Assembly (NCBI RefSeq): GCF_021462225.1
Contig: NC_061806.1
Coordinates: 1,984,001-2,048,000, forward strand
DNA length: 64,000 nucleotides
From: Girardinichthys multiradiatus
Lineage: Eukaryota > Chordata > Actinopteri > Cyprinodontiformes > Goodeidae
Reading direction: 5' to 3'
The position numbers and the translations under genes were made by a program. Each line of letters starts with the position of its first letter. Position 1 is the stretch's first letter. The notes beneath the pieces are model-generated. The model was not told the DNA's origin and did not search any database. It saw only the letters and a list, made by a program, of their open reading frames with translations. Shown here one piece after another: positions 10,432 to 21,590 of the stretch.

Positions 10432-10920
10432 ATGTTTCGAGTCTGAATTCGCATTTGGCTGAAGGCACTTGACTATGCTTCTCCTCTCAAGGGTCTCCTT
10501 CAGCTTCCTGGAAGCCGCAAACCCAAAGATGGCACTAACCTCTCCTCTGGATCACCTGCCCTCAAAGACTCCTGCCTGTCACTCCTCCAACTTTACATAC
10601 ACCATCTGGAAGAAGATCCGAATGAACAATAACCACCTCACCTGTCAATCTCAGTCTCCGTAGCGTTACTTACCTTGCCCTCGGAAACTCCACTTCCTCC
10701 TAACAAGTAAGATCTGCCATCAAGCATTTCAAAATGCTAATTACCACCAGCCGCCTGTACTCACTTACCTCTCTTCCTCAGTGCCCCGATCAGCAGAACC
10801 CGGATTCCCCGACGACCTCGTTGCATCTTCCTGTTTATCGATAAACCTGTTTAACTCCAACTCTGCCTCCGTAATTGTTGCTCGCACTAGAGTCACCTGG
10901 TTTTCCGTTATGACCAAACA
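10432..10920 (+). repeat. Gypsy 5' LTR
   Basis: Matches 13808-14280 by eye over most of its length, including GTAGCGTTACT and CTCACTTACCTCTCTT. The similarity is lost after about 10915, where the leader/gag sequence starts. Confidence 0.65.
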
Positions 10921-10953
10921 ACCTGACCAATCAGACTCTGCGGCACAATTACG

Positions 10954-11065
10954 GATGGCCCTCACTTAACGGGATATTTTGCTCTGGCAGCATGATCATC
11001 TCCTTCAGTCATTCAACCAGCAACAAGCCACCACAGTACAAACTCTGGCCAAGATCTTCTGTCAG
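10954..11065 (+). pseudogene. gag: Gypsy gag start fragment
   Basis: The frame from ATG at 10954 meets a stop after three codons, then reads on with a glutamine-rich stretch (SFNQQQATTVQTLAKIF) typical of the start of fish Gypsy gag. It is cut by the L2 fragment at about 11066. The rest of gag is missing. Confidence 0.4.
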
Positions 11066-11945
11066 TAAAAAAGCCTTGGTGTTATTTTTGACCAGGACAT
11101 ATCATTTAAATCCCATATTAAACAAGTTTCTAGGATTTCCTTCTTTCACCTCTGGACCATTGCCAAAATTAGAAATATTCTATCCAGGAGTGACGCTGAA
11201 AAACTAGTCCATGCCTTTGTTACTTCAAGGCTGGACTATTGTAATTCTTTACTATCAGGATGTCCACGAAATGCAGTTAAAAGCCTTCAGCTGATTCAAA
11301 ATGCTGCAGCAAGAATTCTGATGAAAATTATAAAGAGAGATCATATTTCTCCTATTTTAGCTTCCCTTCATTGGCTCCCTGTTAAATCCAGAATATAATT
11401 TAAAATTCTCCTCCTCACATATAAAGCCCTTAATGATCTAGCTCCATCATACATCAGAGATCTGATTGGTCCATATGTTCCTAACAGGGCACTTTGTTCT
11501 CAGACTGCAGGTTTACTGGTGGTTCCTAGAGTCTCTAGAAGTAGAATGGGAGGCAGATCCTTTAGTTATCAGGCTCCTCTCCTGTGGAACCAGCTCCCAG
11601 TTTTAGTCCGTGAGGCAGACACCTTGTCTACTTTTAAGGCTAGGCTTAAAACTTTCCTTTTTGATAAAGCTTATAGTTAGAGTGGCTTAGGTTATCCTGA
11701 GCTATCTCTGTAGTTATGCTGCTATAGGCTTAGGCTGCTGGAGGACACAATGACCGCTTTCCCTCTCTCTGCTACATTCTCATACTACTCTCCAATTTTG
11801 CATTATTTGCTGTTATTTCAGCTTTTAACTTTATGTTCTCTCTCTTTTCTCTTCATAGAAGCTACATCTGGCCTGACTCTGTGTCTACCTGTGACACCTT
11901 TCTGGAGAGGGGCATTGTCCAAGCTTCTGCTGGCAACAACTTAAT
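11066..11945 (+). mobile_element. L2-like retrotransposon fragment
   Basis: Matches the L2 copy at 33180-34340, starting within the reverse transcriptase C-terminal part (KLGVIFDQD-like, then LDYCNSLLSGCP) and running into the 3' untranslated part. Frameshifts and a stop break the coding part. It lacks the 3' tail and is 5' truncated, sitting inside the Gypsy element. Confidence 0.75.
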
Positions 11946-12169
11946 GCTCACTGTCAAAATAAGGTGAGATCTTTCCATGTAATCCATCCAACATTCAGTA
12001 ACTGCTCACAGTTAACTCCATAAAAGTTACAATAAATATCCTTATGTCCTTATGTGTAATCCATGCAATAATTATTAATATACACAGTTGAAGCAGTAGA
12101 GAGTGAAACAAGCATGTTCTCATATTGTGGAGCTGAGAGACTGGAGAGGCCTGTGTGAGCCGTCCTGAT
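11946..12169. other. Unassigned spacer inside Gypsy element
   Basis: About 220 bases between the L2 fragment and the resumed Gypsy pol. No motif recognised. Confidence 0.35.
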
Positions 12170-13135
12170 CTGAATGGTCCTGCAACATCTCCTGGAGAAC
12201 TGGCTGCAAGTTAAAGCTGAAAAACGTGAATTTCATGTCACCTCCATAACATTTCTGGCTTTTGTCTTAGAGGGTGGACAGGTGAAAGTGCATCTCAGCA
12301 AGGATCTCAGCAAGATCCAAGCTGGGATCTGGTGTGGGCCATTGTGGAATGGCCCACGCCAACTACCAAAAAACAACTACAACATTTTCTCAGCTTTGCA
12401 AACGTTTACCGCAGGTTCATTCGGGATTTCAGCATCCCCGCCTCACCTTTCACAGCACTAACTTCCACCAAAAGGGCCTATTTCTGGACCCCAGAAGCCG
12501 AGAAGCTTTAAAAACTTTAAAGGAGAAGTTCTCCTCTGGTCCATATTGATTCACCCAGATCCTAAGTTCATCCTGGAAGTGGACACGTCAGACACAAGGG
12601 TCGGAGCAGTGCTATCCCAAAAGTTGGCCATTGATGGTAAGCTCCATCACTGTGCTTTCTTCTCAAGACGTTTTTCTCCGCCAGAGAAAAACTATGACAT
12701 TGGAGATCGAGAGCTCCTCGCCATAAAACTGGCTCTGGAGGACTGGCGTCACTGGTTGGAGGGCACCACCATACCCATCATCATCTGGACCGATCATAAA
12801 AACCTATCTTATTTCCACTTAGCTAATTGTCTTAAATCCCGTCAATCCTGTTGGTCATTTTTCCTTTTCACCCTTTAACATTTCTATCACTTATCGCCCA
12901 GGTTCCAAGAACATCAAGCCAGATGATCGATCCCACCAGTTCTCCCCAGAAGAAGAACCTACTGAACCAAAAACCATCATCCCTCAGTCCAGTCATCATT
13001 AGGGCCCTCACGTGCGACCTGGAGGACCACATTCATCAGGCTCAGCAAGAGGAACCAGATCCAGGAGGAGGGCCTCAAGGACGCATCTATGTTCCATCCT
13101 CTGTCAGAACACAGGTAATCAATTGGGCTCACTAA
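12170..13135 (+). pseudogene. pol: Gypsy pol: RT thumb, RNase H
   Basis: Several frames together read as Ty3/Gypsy pol. The RT connection ([30 protein letters not shown]) comes first, then the segment preceding RNase H. The RNase H part (12546-12878) shows the Asp-rich start VDTSD, the [24 protein letters not shown] block and the [10 protein letters not shown] block. The RT catalytic palm (YxDD) is missing. Frameshifts occur near 12340, 12545 and 12830. The region reads on toward the linker before the integrase. Confidence 0.75.
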
Positions 13136-13249
13136 TCCAAGTTCTCAGGTCACCCTGGTTCCAGTCACACCATTGCTTTCATCCAACATTATTTCTGGTG
13201 GCCCACACTAAATAAACCACCTGCTGGTCTGTTACAACCTCTCTCCATC

Positions 13250-13630
13250 CCTAGTCGGCCTTAGTCTCACATAGCCCTGGACTTTGTTACAGGTTTGTGA
13301 CTATCCAACAATAAAACAGTCATACTTTCCCTCACTGACCATTTTTCCAAAGCCTGTCGAGTTATTGCTCTCACCAAATTCCCATCTGCTGCAATTATCA
13401 TCAAACTGCTCAATAGCCATGTTTTAGGGATCCATGGACTCCCTAGTGAAATAATTTCTAATCAAGCACCCCAGTTCATCTCTCAAGTCTGGAAGGACTT
13501 TTGCTCAGCCCTCAGTGCACAGTCCGAACTCTCTTCTAGTTTTCACCCTCACACACTCAGTATAAACGTTTAAATCAGACAATGGAAAACAAAAACAAAA
13601 GATGTCTCTGCTCCAATAAAGCCACTTCTT
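13250..13630 (+). pseudogene. pol: Gypsy integrase fragment
   Basis: The frame contains ALDFVTG, LSLTDHFSKACRVIALTKFPSA and a block ending HGLPSEIISNQAPQF, the core of a Gypsy integrase with both Asp regions (the second Asp, usually SDRGPQF, is changed to Asn). The frame breaks off near 13560. The glutamate region is only faintly recognisable (LNQTMENK). Confidence 0.6.
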
Positions 13631-13807
13631 CAACAGCTGAAACCCTGAAGAAGGTGTCAGATTGTTAACTCACCTGAGTGGTAATCACACCAACAGAGTA
13701 GCTCTGTTTTCTTGTTTCTTGTGAACTTATTGTTTACTCATGTCTACTATCCTCTCTGTAGAGTGGAAAAGAACTCAGAGGACCCAGACCTGGTTTTCTC
13801 GCCACCA

Positions 13808-14300
13808 ATGTTACGAGCTCGAATTCGCATTTGGCTTAAGACACTTCACTGTGTTTCTCTTCTCAAAAGTCTCCTTCAGCTTCCTGGAACTTACAAACCC
13901 ACAGAAGGCGATAACCTCTCCTCTTGATTACCTACTCACAAGACTCCTGCCTGTCCACCCACCAACTTCACATACACCATATGGCAGATGACAATAACCA
14001 CGTCACCGCAACCTTACCTGTCAAACTTAGTCTCCGTAGCGTTACTCGCCTTACCCCAAAAACTCCACTTCCAAATAACAAGTAAGACCTGCCATCAAAC
14101 ATTTGAAATTGCACATAACCACCAGCCACTTACCTCTCTTACTCAGTGCCCAGACCAGCAGAACCTGGATTCCCCGAGGACCTTGTTGCATCTTCCTGTT
14201 TATCAATAAACATATTTAACTCGAAATCTGCCTACATAATTGTTGCTCACACTAGAGTCACCTGGTTTTCCATTATGACAAATTCACTTTTTCATTTAAA
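13808..14300 (+). repeat. Gypsy 3' LTR
   Basis: Second copy of the block at 10432-10920, with substitutions and small indels by eye, starting TGTTACGAGCTC. The exact 3' end, probably within 14280-14330, cannot be fixed because the partner diverges there. Confidence 0.6.
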
Positions 14301-14478
14301 AGCCCTGCCCACTGGCATCTCCAGTTGTTCAACAGACAAAAGAAAAAAAGGGGGGAGCAAAAATCACCCTTTATCCATTACCAATAAAAGAAACACTGCA
14401 AAAAAAAAAAATTATGTATACACTCATTGTATAATTTTACTGCCGACCAATAAAAAATAATATTTTTCATTTATACAG

Positions 14479-14790
14479 TCTGGAGAACAAGTATTTGATA
14501 CATTGCAGATTTTGCAGGTTTTCCCACTTCCAAAGCATGTAGAAATATTTAATTTTTAACATAGATACTCGTCAACTGTGAGTGACGGAATCTAAAACAA
14601 AAATCCAGAACATGACATTGTGTGATTTTTAAGTAATTAGTTAGCATTTTATTGCATGGCACAAGTATTTGATACATCAGAAAAACAAAAAGTAAAATGC
14701 TCTCGGGGGAAGACACACACGTTTTCTCTCTCTCCCTCCCTGCTTCTGCTTTTGTCTGTATTTTTCTCAGAGCCTCGCTTTGCATATCCT
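14479..14790 (-). mobile_element. Tc1-like transposon end
   Basis: The sequence starting CTGGAGAACAAGTATTTGAT, repeating CAAGTATTTGATACATCAG at 14661, is the inverted-repeat end, with internal direct repeat, of a common fish Tc1-like family. The transposase part continues on the minus strand at 16270-16600 after a 1.5-kb insert. Confidence 0.65.
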
Positions 14791-16258
14791 TCAAACTTGT
14801 AAATTATGGATTTGGTCAGCTGGACTCTTAACGTAATTGATCACAGTTATTTCGACGGGAAGATAGGGTAAAGGAGATCCTCTTGTCCAGACGTGACGTT
14901 CATTCTCTGGATACACAATGGATTCTTGGCAGTGGAAGATTGTGTGCCTGACTACGATGTCTGTCGCGGACATAGAAAATGTGTACATATATGAACTTTT
15001 GATAACAGGATTTCTGCCTTTTGGAGTTGATGGTTACCTGGCTTATCGAGTGATTCGCAAAACGTGGGCGGCTGCTCAAAGCATTCCAAAGCTGCCTGCG
15101 ATGTTGGTTGGAGTCTGTAGAGCGATCAACACTCAGACTGAAATGTTAAGAGAGCAGAATCGCAAGCTAGACACAATTTTTGAACAGAATCTCAGAAGTT
15201 GTACGCTCCAGATCTGCGGAAAATACCAGAAATTTGGCTATTTGGATTCGCAATTGAAACATACCAGTAAAACTCTTAAGGTGGTTGGAAATTCACAACT
15301 GTCTGAACCACAACATTTATTGTTTTTCTAAATCTGTCACCCCAATATGTCCTTGGCATCTTCTGCTAACTGGCTATCGACAAAATATCTCTTGGATGTT
15401 ATATAAACACGACGCTCCCCAGCACTGCCCTACCAGCAAAACTTCCACCTCTCTTCTCAAGGACAATGGCACTTCTATCAGTGACAGTCTAATTCTTGCA
15501 AACACACTCAGATTTATATATATTCACACCCTCAAGATTCCACCGTACCCTTGCTAAATCTTTACTTATGTGTGTGTTGCTTACCCCTGCTGAGTTTTTT
15601 TGTACTTTTTCTGACTCTGTTCTGATAAGAATAGAGTCTGAAATATGATTTTTTTCTTCCTATCTTACTTTACCTAAATGTGTGATTTCATTACTTTTCA
15701 CAGATCTTCAGAATTCTCAGAAGGATTACCAGCAAAAGCAAATATTATTACTATTTGAAAATTTGACTACAGCTGTTTTTACACCAATGACCAGAGATTT
15801 TTAGATTTCTTTGAAGGATTCATAGATTTTTAGATTTCTTAGAAGGATTGTATTACAATTTCATACCAGTGAAAGCCAAACGTTATTAGTATTTAAAATG
15901 TTTGGACCTACCAGTGACCCAGCTACTTTACTCAGACTTCAGTGAGTGCCCATGACTGTTACTATTTGAATGATGGGACCATAGCTGCCTCATACCAGCG
16001 ACCTCAAGGATTAATATGATCATTTTTCTTCTAGCACAGGATGAATTCCTTACAACAGAGGACTTAATGAGCTAATTACCTCTATTAGGAAGATTGGATT
16101 AGGACCAGCTCTTACCAGTAAACCCCCAAGGATTATTAATGTAATTTGATTTTTTTTTCTGTGTTTGATTTTCTGTATCATTGTAATGTTTTTCCTCATG
16201 TACAGCGCTTTGAGTGCCTTGTTGCTGAAAAGCATCATATAAATAAACTTGGCTTGAC
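14791..16258 (+). mobile_element. Unclassified insert ending in LINE-like 3' end
   Basis: This sequence separates the two Tc1 parts. It includes an open frame at 14918-15331 and ends with a block (CATGTACAGCGCTTTGAGTGC, ATAAATAAACTTGGCTTGA) that resembles the 3' end at 56160-56222, so it is probably a non-LTR or SINE-like retroposon inserted into the Tc1 element. No reverse transcriptase is visible. Confidence 0.4.
14918..15331 (+). CDS. Small open frame in unclassified insert
   Basis: 137 aa from ATG at 14918. A hydrophobic stretch around residues 24-42 (IYELLITGFLPFGVDGYLAY) could be a membrane segment and is followed by an amphipathic, possibly coiled part (INTQTEMLREQNRKLDTIFEQ). I believe related predicted products recur in fish repeats but cannot name a family. 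Protein-coding status is uncertain. Confidence 0.3.
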   Translation: MDSWQWKIVCLTTMSVADIENVYIYELLITGFLPFGVDGYLAYRVIRKTWAAAQSIPKLPAMLVGVCRAINTQTEMLREQNRKLDTIFEQNLRSCTLQICGKYQKFGYLDSQLKHTSKTLKVVGNSQLSEPQHLLFF

Positions 16259-16269
16259 TTGACTTAGAT

Positions 16270-16600
16270 ATCAGACCTTTCCTGTAGTTCTTGACTAGGT
16301 TTGCGCACACTGCAACAAGGACCACTTTACCATACAGATCTTGTCCAGATCCTTCAGGTTTCGGGACTGTTGCTGGGCAATATGGACTTTCAGCTTCCTC
16401 CAAATATTTTCGATTGGGTTCTGGTCTGGATACTGGCTAGGCCACTCCAAGACTTTGAGATGCTTCTTACGGAGCCACTCCTTAGTTGCCATGGCTGTGT
16501 GCTTTGGGTCATTGTTATGCTGGTGGACCCAGCCACGACCCATCGTTGTTGAATAAGATTTCCCAATGCATGGCCCTATCCAACCTCCCCTCAATTGTGA
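16270..16600 (-). pseudogene. Tc1-like transposase C-terminus
   Basis: The minus-strand frame has HNNDPKHTA (second catalytic Asp), [22 protein letters not shown] (catalytic Glu) and [10 protein letters not shown], the C-terminal half of a Tc1/mariner transposase. The N-terminal half is missing. It belongs with the terminal sequence at 14479. Confidence 0.85.
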
Positions 16601-16629
16601 TGATTGAATGCAAATGTCATTTGTCCTGA

Positions 16630-17106
16630 GATATTATTACAGTGGTGTTGTTCATGAGAGCTTTCTTGAGTTTGATGTGGCAGAACACATGGATGCTTTC
16701 TTGAAAAGCATGGGCTAGAGTATAGGGAAAACCATGTAAGCCAGGGCTATGATGGAGAAGCAGTCATGCGTGGAGCACATGCAGGTGTCCAAGCTAAAAT
16801 AAAAGGAGTTGCCAAACATGCCTTCTATGTGCACTATAGTGCACATTGCCTAAACTTGGTCATAGTAGACTCTGTCAAAAGTGTGGCAGATGAAGGAAAT
16901 TTCTTCTCCTTGTTAGAACGAATATATGTATTCATATCTGGCTCTTATGTACACGACAAATGGCTGGAAGTGCAGTGGGAGATGTTTGACGGTGCACCAG
17001 GGGAGTTTCAACAGCTAAGTGATACACATTGGGCTTGTAGGCACATGTCGTAATGTGATGGACAGGTTGCCAACAATCGAAGAGATTGCTTCTGAGAACA
17101 CGGTTC
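16630..17106 (+). pseudogene. hAT-type transposase fragment (ZMYM1-like)
   Basis: Frames here read [20 protein letters not shown], then a frame with GVQAKIKGVAKHAFYVHYSAHCLNLV, then LERIYVFISGSYVHDKWLE and QQLSDTHWACR. This is the conserved middle of hAT-derived transposases annotated as zinc finger MYM-type protein 1-like. Frameshifts occur near 16730 and 17045. No terminal repeats are identified. It abuts the repeat starting about 17110. Confidence 0.8.
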
Positions 17107-17109
17107 ACG

Positions 17110-18240
17110 CAAGAGGTAGTGTTTTGGACAGAGAGAAGTAGTTCAGAATGAAATATTCTAAACATTTTTCGTTTATGACGTTTGGTTTGTTTGTGTTGAA
17201 ACTCAGCTATCTTAGTGCTAGCAGATTACCTGTTAAGCACATGTGCTCAGTTTATTTGTTCTGTGTTTGTAGTTTTAAAGTTAAGACAAATTTTATTTAA
17301 AGGGTGATTTTAAACACAGATGCTTATGCATTTTAACACTTTTATTAGTGGTACTTTAAAGGTATGTTTGATTCTGATGATAAGCTATAAGCTTCTTTTG
17401 TTAGCTCCAAACGCTAAGAGCTAAGAGCACGTGCTTCCCTGCTAAAGTCCATTTGCCCAAAAAGGTTGTTAGTTTTTAATATAGGAAGTAATATTTCCCT
17501 AAATATTATTTTACACAACTTGATAACTAAGTAAACACCATTAAGCCCAATTTCTCAAAGATTTGGTTCTTATTTAAAATAATATTTCCTTAAATATTAT
17601 TTTACTGGTTCCTTAATACTATTTCTTTTACTTCTATTTTTAATATTTATTTTACTTCTATTTTGATAAAGGCAGTTCATTAAACACCATTGAGAATTGG
17701 TCATCCAGAAGGTTGGTTTTATTCAGCAAATCATTCTTTAAAATATTATTTTATCAAGAAATGTTTTATCTGATCTTGCATTGTGAATGCTTGTCTAAAA
17801 GTATACTAATTATTGCTTAAGTCAGTTCCAAGACTAACTTAATTTCATTTCCAGATTCTTCAAGATAATCATTGGTTCTCAAACATAAATATTGCATGGT
17901 AATGTTGCATCATTCTTTTGGTCATGGTTTTCAACTATCTTTAATCAACTTGTTTATATTGTATATAGTCCATTAGTCTTCCTTATTCTTTAATTCTGCT
18001 TGGTAGTTTAGTTGGGTTGTTTTAGCATAGTTAAGAGTTTGTTGATTGAAATATGTTTGACTTTGAGTTGACTTATTTTTGTTGATAATTTCTTGTATTT
18101 TAAGAAATTGTGTAAATTCATTCAAGTGTGTGTTTTGCTGTTCAATAATGCCAGAGCTTGGCTAATCCCTTTCTATTTTGTCCTAATACCACCGCCTTAT
18201 TGGGCTGGTATTCACAGGACAACCCTTAACAGACTGGAAT
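17110..18240 (+). repeat. Interspersed repeat family R, copy 1
   Basis: This AT-rich block matches 49415-50490 over about 1.1 kb. Shared points include TTTGTGTTGAAACTCAGCTA, ATTAGCTTCTTTTGTTAGCTC-like text, CAGAAGGTTGGTTTTA and TTGACTTTGAGTTGACTTATT. A diverged third copy is in 59551-61173, reversed. No coding frame is seen; noncoding transposon or LTR-like sequence is likely. Confidence 0.75.
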
Positions 18241-19670
18241 ATTATTTAATATAAAATTCAAGTATTAATATTAAATAATATATTCATATTCATAATCATA
18301 ACACAGACAACGATTTTTCACTTTTGGGGCGACAACAACACCTTGTAAAAAGAGCGAAAATCAAAATGAGGCAAATATATAAGCATTGTTAAGTTTTCTC
18401 TATGCCGCTTGCACACACCTGTACAAGCAGACAAACTGAATGGTGGTGCATGTAGACTAGCTTCGAAATACAGTGGTAACCAGGTGCTTTGGTAGGCCTG
18501 TCATCAGGACCTCTGGGGCTGAAGCTCCAGATATTTTCAGAACAGTCCCGAATCTCATGAAAGAAGACATTTAGGAGTTTATGTCTGTTCAAAAGATGCA
18601 TAAACCCCAAAATGACAGACTTCACATTTTTATTAAAAACATTTGTTTCTATTGTGTTCCATATAATCACTGCCCTCTCCACGTAATCTGACAATGAATC
18701 TAAAGGAAAAGAAGACAAAAAGTGGTTATTTGCACACACGCGGTACCTCGACTGCGCAACTACATGCACAGGCGGACTGGCAATTTGTCCATTCTGGAGA
18801 AGTCCAGAACAGCTGTTTAGTCCAGGAGCGTTGGCCTGCCTCATTAATTGGCATACCTGAAAAGCTACGCTGAGCACATCAAACAGGGCTACAATAGGGA
18901 AGACGGCTCATTTAAGAGCAGCTGCGGAGCTACCAGAGAGTGGGAGCCTGGTGGGTGTGTGTGGCCAGGAACAGATGAAAACAGAGCGGCTTAGCCCAGA
19001 CTGAAGCTAGCGTTAAACCAGAGAGCTGGCTCAGAATGGGCTAATTGTAAGCCAACGCTAATCACTTATTTACCCAGCAAGACATGAGGTGGAGGTTCAC
19101 TCTAATGAGTATCATCAGGGTCATGATGAGGGACTTTCACCTGAGCTACAGGTAAAGTTAAATGGCATGGCCGTGATAGAAAACAGCAGAAACCCCCTCT
19201 GTGAGCTTCTAGCTGGACCTGCATCTTGATGTTGCAAAATATCTGGTCCTTTATCTTATTCAAAATCAAAGCATTTAATCTTAAAGTTACTAAACACATT
19301 TAAAGTTCCTTCAGATTACCACATTGCATCTCATCACTGCAGCCAGTTCTATAGTCCAGTTATACATGTAGACAGAAACAGGTGTTGCTCAATAAACCAG
19401 GAAAAATATCTCCTGGTGCCAGTAAGACATAGTAGAAAGAGCAAAAGTAAGCCTTCCTCTTCTCTTTCATATGTTCTGATCCTAAACATGCAGCTCTGGG
19501 TTATTTAAAGGTGCAGAATTAACAAGAAATAAATAATAGTTAATCACAAGTGGACCATAAACTAGTTAATTGTTTTATCTTTCTGAATAATACATATAAC
19601 ATGTAATACATAAACTAAACTCATTAAACAAGGATACAGTTTTATTCAATGCAATGCTTACATACCACTT
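18241..19670. other. Unassigned sequence
   Basis: No recognisable gene. The 162-aa minus-strand frame at 18389-18877 shows no known motif. A short block at 18240-18300 is very AT-rich. Confidence 0.35.
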
Positions 19671-19671
19671 A

Positions 19672-19765
19672 GGTCTGGGCGATATGGAAAAAAATCCTAA
19701 CACGATAATATGGTTCAGTCAATATCGATATATATATATATTGCGATATAAAATAAATCCCTATT
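19672..19765. repeat. Dispersed 'GGGCGATAT' repeat end
   Basis: The text CTGGGCGATATGG, followed by ATCGATATATATATA and TTGCGATATAAA, is a common terminal block of noncoding fish DNA transposons. The full element is not delimited. Confidence 0.4.
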
Positions 19766-19928
19766 TTTGTCAATCTTTAATGTTCCCTGTTACTATTAAG
19801 TGAGATTTGAAGATATAAGAAGGTTATTTTTGATTTAAAGATTTTATTTTAAAATGCTGATGTCATCGAACATTATTCAACTGTTTTGGATTAAAAAAAT
19901 CAGAATCAGCTTTTTTGCCAAGTTTGTG

Positions 19929-20372
19929 ACACAAACCAGCAAATCTGTGATAAAGTGTTTGATAAATCATTATATCCCTAGACACGGTTTTCCAGCTAAA
20001 ATAAGGTCTGACAATGGAACACATTTCAAAAATGAGGAACTCCAGGAAGTGGAAAGATTTCTGGGACTAAAACACTCATTTGGCACTGTGTATCATCCAC
20101 AGTCACAGGGGAAGGTTGAAAGAATGAATTGAACCCTTAAAACCAAATTGGCTAAGATCTGTGCACAGTCCAAAATTAATTGGGTTACGGCTTTACCATT
20201 AGCTCTGATGTCTGTTCGGAGTTCTATAAAACAGAAACATGGTTTGACCCCACATGAGCTGCAAACAGGGAGGCCATTCCCAGGTCTACAAACAAGGTTA
20301 CCGTTTCTCACTGAGTGTGAACAATCTATGTCTCATCGTGATTATTACAGATCTCTCCACAACCCCATGAGT
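19929..20372 (+). pseudogene. pol: Second ERV integrase fragment
   Basis: Plus-strand text matches the minus-strand integrase at 7813-8841 closely, from the block around SVIKCLINHYIPRHGFPAK to the block [11 protein letters not shown]. It keeps the second Asp with the normal SDNGTHF context and the Glu (GKVERMN), directly followed by an in-frame TGA at 20128-20130. It lacks the first Asp, the zinc-binding part and the tail. LTRs and env are not nearby, so it is an isolated fragment joined to C-rich retrotransposon sequence at about 20372. Confidence 0.85.
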
Positions 20373-21085
20373 CTCCCACCCCCAGTGAACCCTAACAAGA
20401 ACCTCCCCACAGGGCCACCCCCAACAAGGACACCGATATCGAACACATCCCCCCAAACCCAAACGCCACGAATCCCCACCCCCACAGGGGCACACCCTGA
20501 CAGGTAACTCCGTGGCCGAGAAGCCGATGAAGCCACACCCACACAGCGCAAGCTCCACACACAGCCCCGCTCTAAGAACCCCCGCCGCACCCCGCTCCCC
20601 CACCACACAGCGCACCGCAACGGCAAGGCAAGGGCCCCGCGCAATGCCACCCCCACCCACTGGCGCAACAGAGCAGACCCCACCCAGCACCGCACCCACA
20701 ACCGGACCCCCGACTCCGCACCATGACGGGACAAACTCATCCACCAAGAGGTGCCCGGCCAGCGGCAGGCACCCAGGGCCAGTGACCCCACCACGCCCCT
20801 CTCAGCAACAAAAAACACTACATCACTGCAACGACCGCCCAGGGAGAAACACTATCCAGCTCAGCTCCACCATCGTCGCCCAGCTGATCCAAATGCCAGT
20901 GACCCCATGCCCTAGAAGTGGACAAAACCCCTCCACCCCACAGGCCGCAGACCAACCCCAGCCCAGACCCGACTAGAGGGCCCACTCTCTCTCCCGGCCT
21001 CCGACCACAGATGCTTCTTTTCCAATACAATAAACTTCTGCATTTGTGAATTCTCCGTGGCTTCGATTTTTTATCATAAGGCATG
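20373..21085 (+). repeat. C-rich retrotransposon-like block 1
   Basis: Strongly strand-asymmetric sequence, very rich in C and A with few T, resembles the other C-rich blocks at 21590-22960 and 62510-62945. Such sequence is common in untranslated parts of fish non-LTR elements. The long frames on both strands (for example 20298-20818 minus) are by-products of the base composition. Confidence 0.5.
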
Positions 21086-21186
21086 ACAAAGCCGACTCTG
21101 ATCAGTTGTTGCCGGTGTACATGCGTTGTTTTCGGAGAGATCTTAAATCTTTAGAGAGGATCGGAGGTCATCTGCCTCTGGTGTAA

Positions 21187-21590
21187 CTACAAATGGTAAA
21201 TGAACTGAACTTATATAGCACTTTTCCAGTCATACAGACTGCTCAAAGCGCTTTACACACTAGATCCACATTCACCCAATCGCACTCACTAACGCTCACA
21301 CATTCATACACCAATACGCAGATCGGTAGGCAACTTGAGGTTAAGTGCCTTGCCCAGGGGCACATCGACATACAGCAAGGTGGCACTAAACTTCTGTCTG
21401 CAGCAGAGAAAATCCTGTTGCAACTGGAATTCACTCAATGGCCACCAGACAATGGTGTTGCTCCCTCCCTGACTGGGAGAGTGTTGGTCACAGCTGTAGG
21501 TGACTGTGGCTCAGTAGGAAGAGTAGTTGTCTTGCAATCGGAAGCTGGAATCGAACCCACAACCTTCCACGTTTGATGGGGGGCCTAAAC
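21187..21590. repeat. Dispersed fish repeat with tRNA-like segment
   Basis: Starts AATGGTAAATGAACTGAACTTATATAGC and contains CAAAGCGCTTTACAC and GTGCCTTGCCCAGGGGCACA, a very common teleost repeat. Near its end, GTGGCTCAGTAGGAAGAG resembles a tRNA A box, while GGAATCGAACCC is a B box in the opposite orientation, so the end seems folded back or joined from two copies. Confidence 0.6.

Larger units (their letters stand above)
10426..14330 (+). mobile_element. Ty3/Gypsy LTR retrotransposon, decayed
   Basis: Related blocks at about 10432-10920 and 13808-14280 (both starting TGTT-CGAG, then GAATTCGCATTTGG) are the two LTRs. Between them, plus strand, lie a gag start, an L2 fragment, a pol region (RT thumb, RNase H) and part of an integrase. 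Stops, frameshifts and deletions make it inactive. The outer right boundary is uncertain. Confidence 0.75.

Noticed and set aside
18389..18877. 162-aa minus-strand frame
   Set aside because: No recognisable domain, no homologue in the window and no promoter or splice support.
20298..20976. Long overlapping frames on both strands (up to 157 aa)
   Set aside because: They come from C-rich, T-poor sequence without stops on either strand. No motif is visible and the compositions (Pro/Thr on one strand, Gly/Trp/Val on the other) are artefacts.
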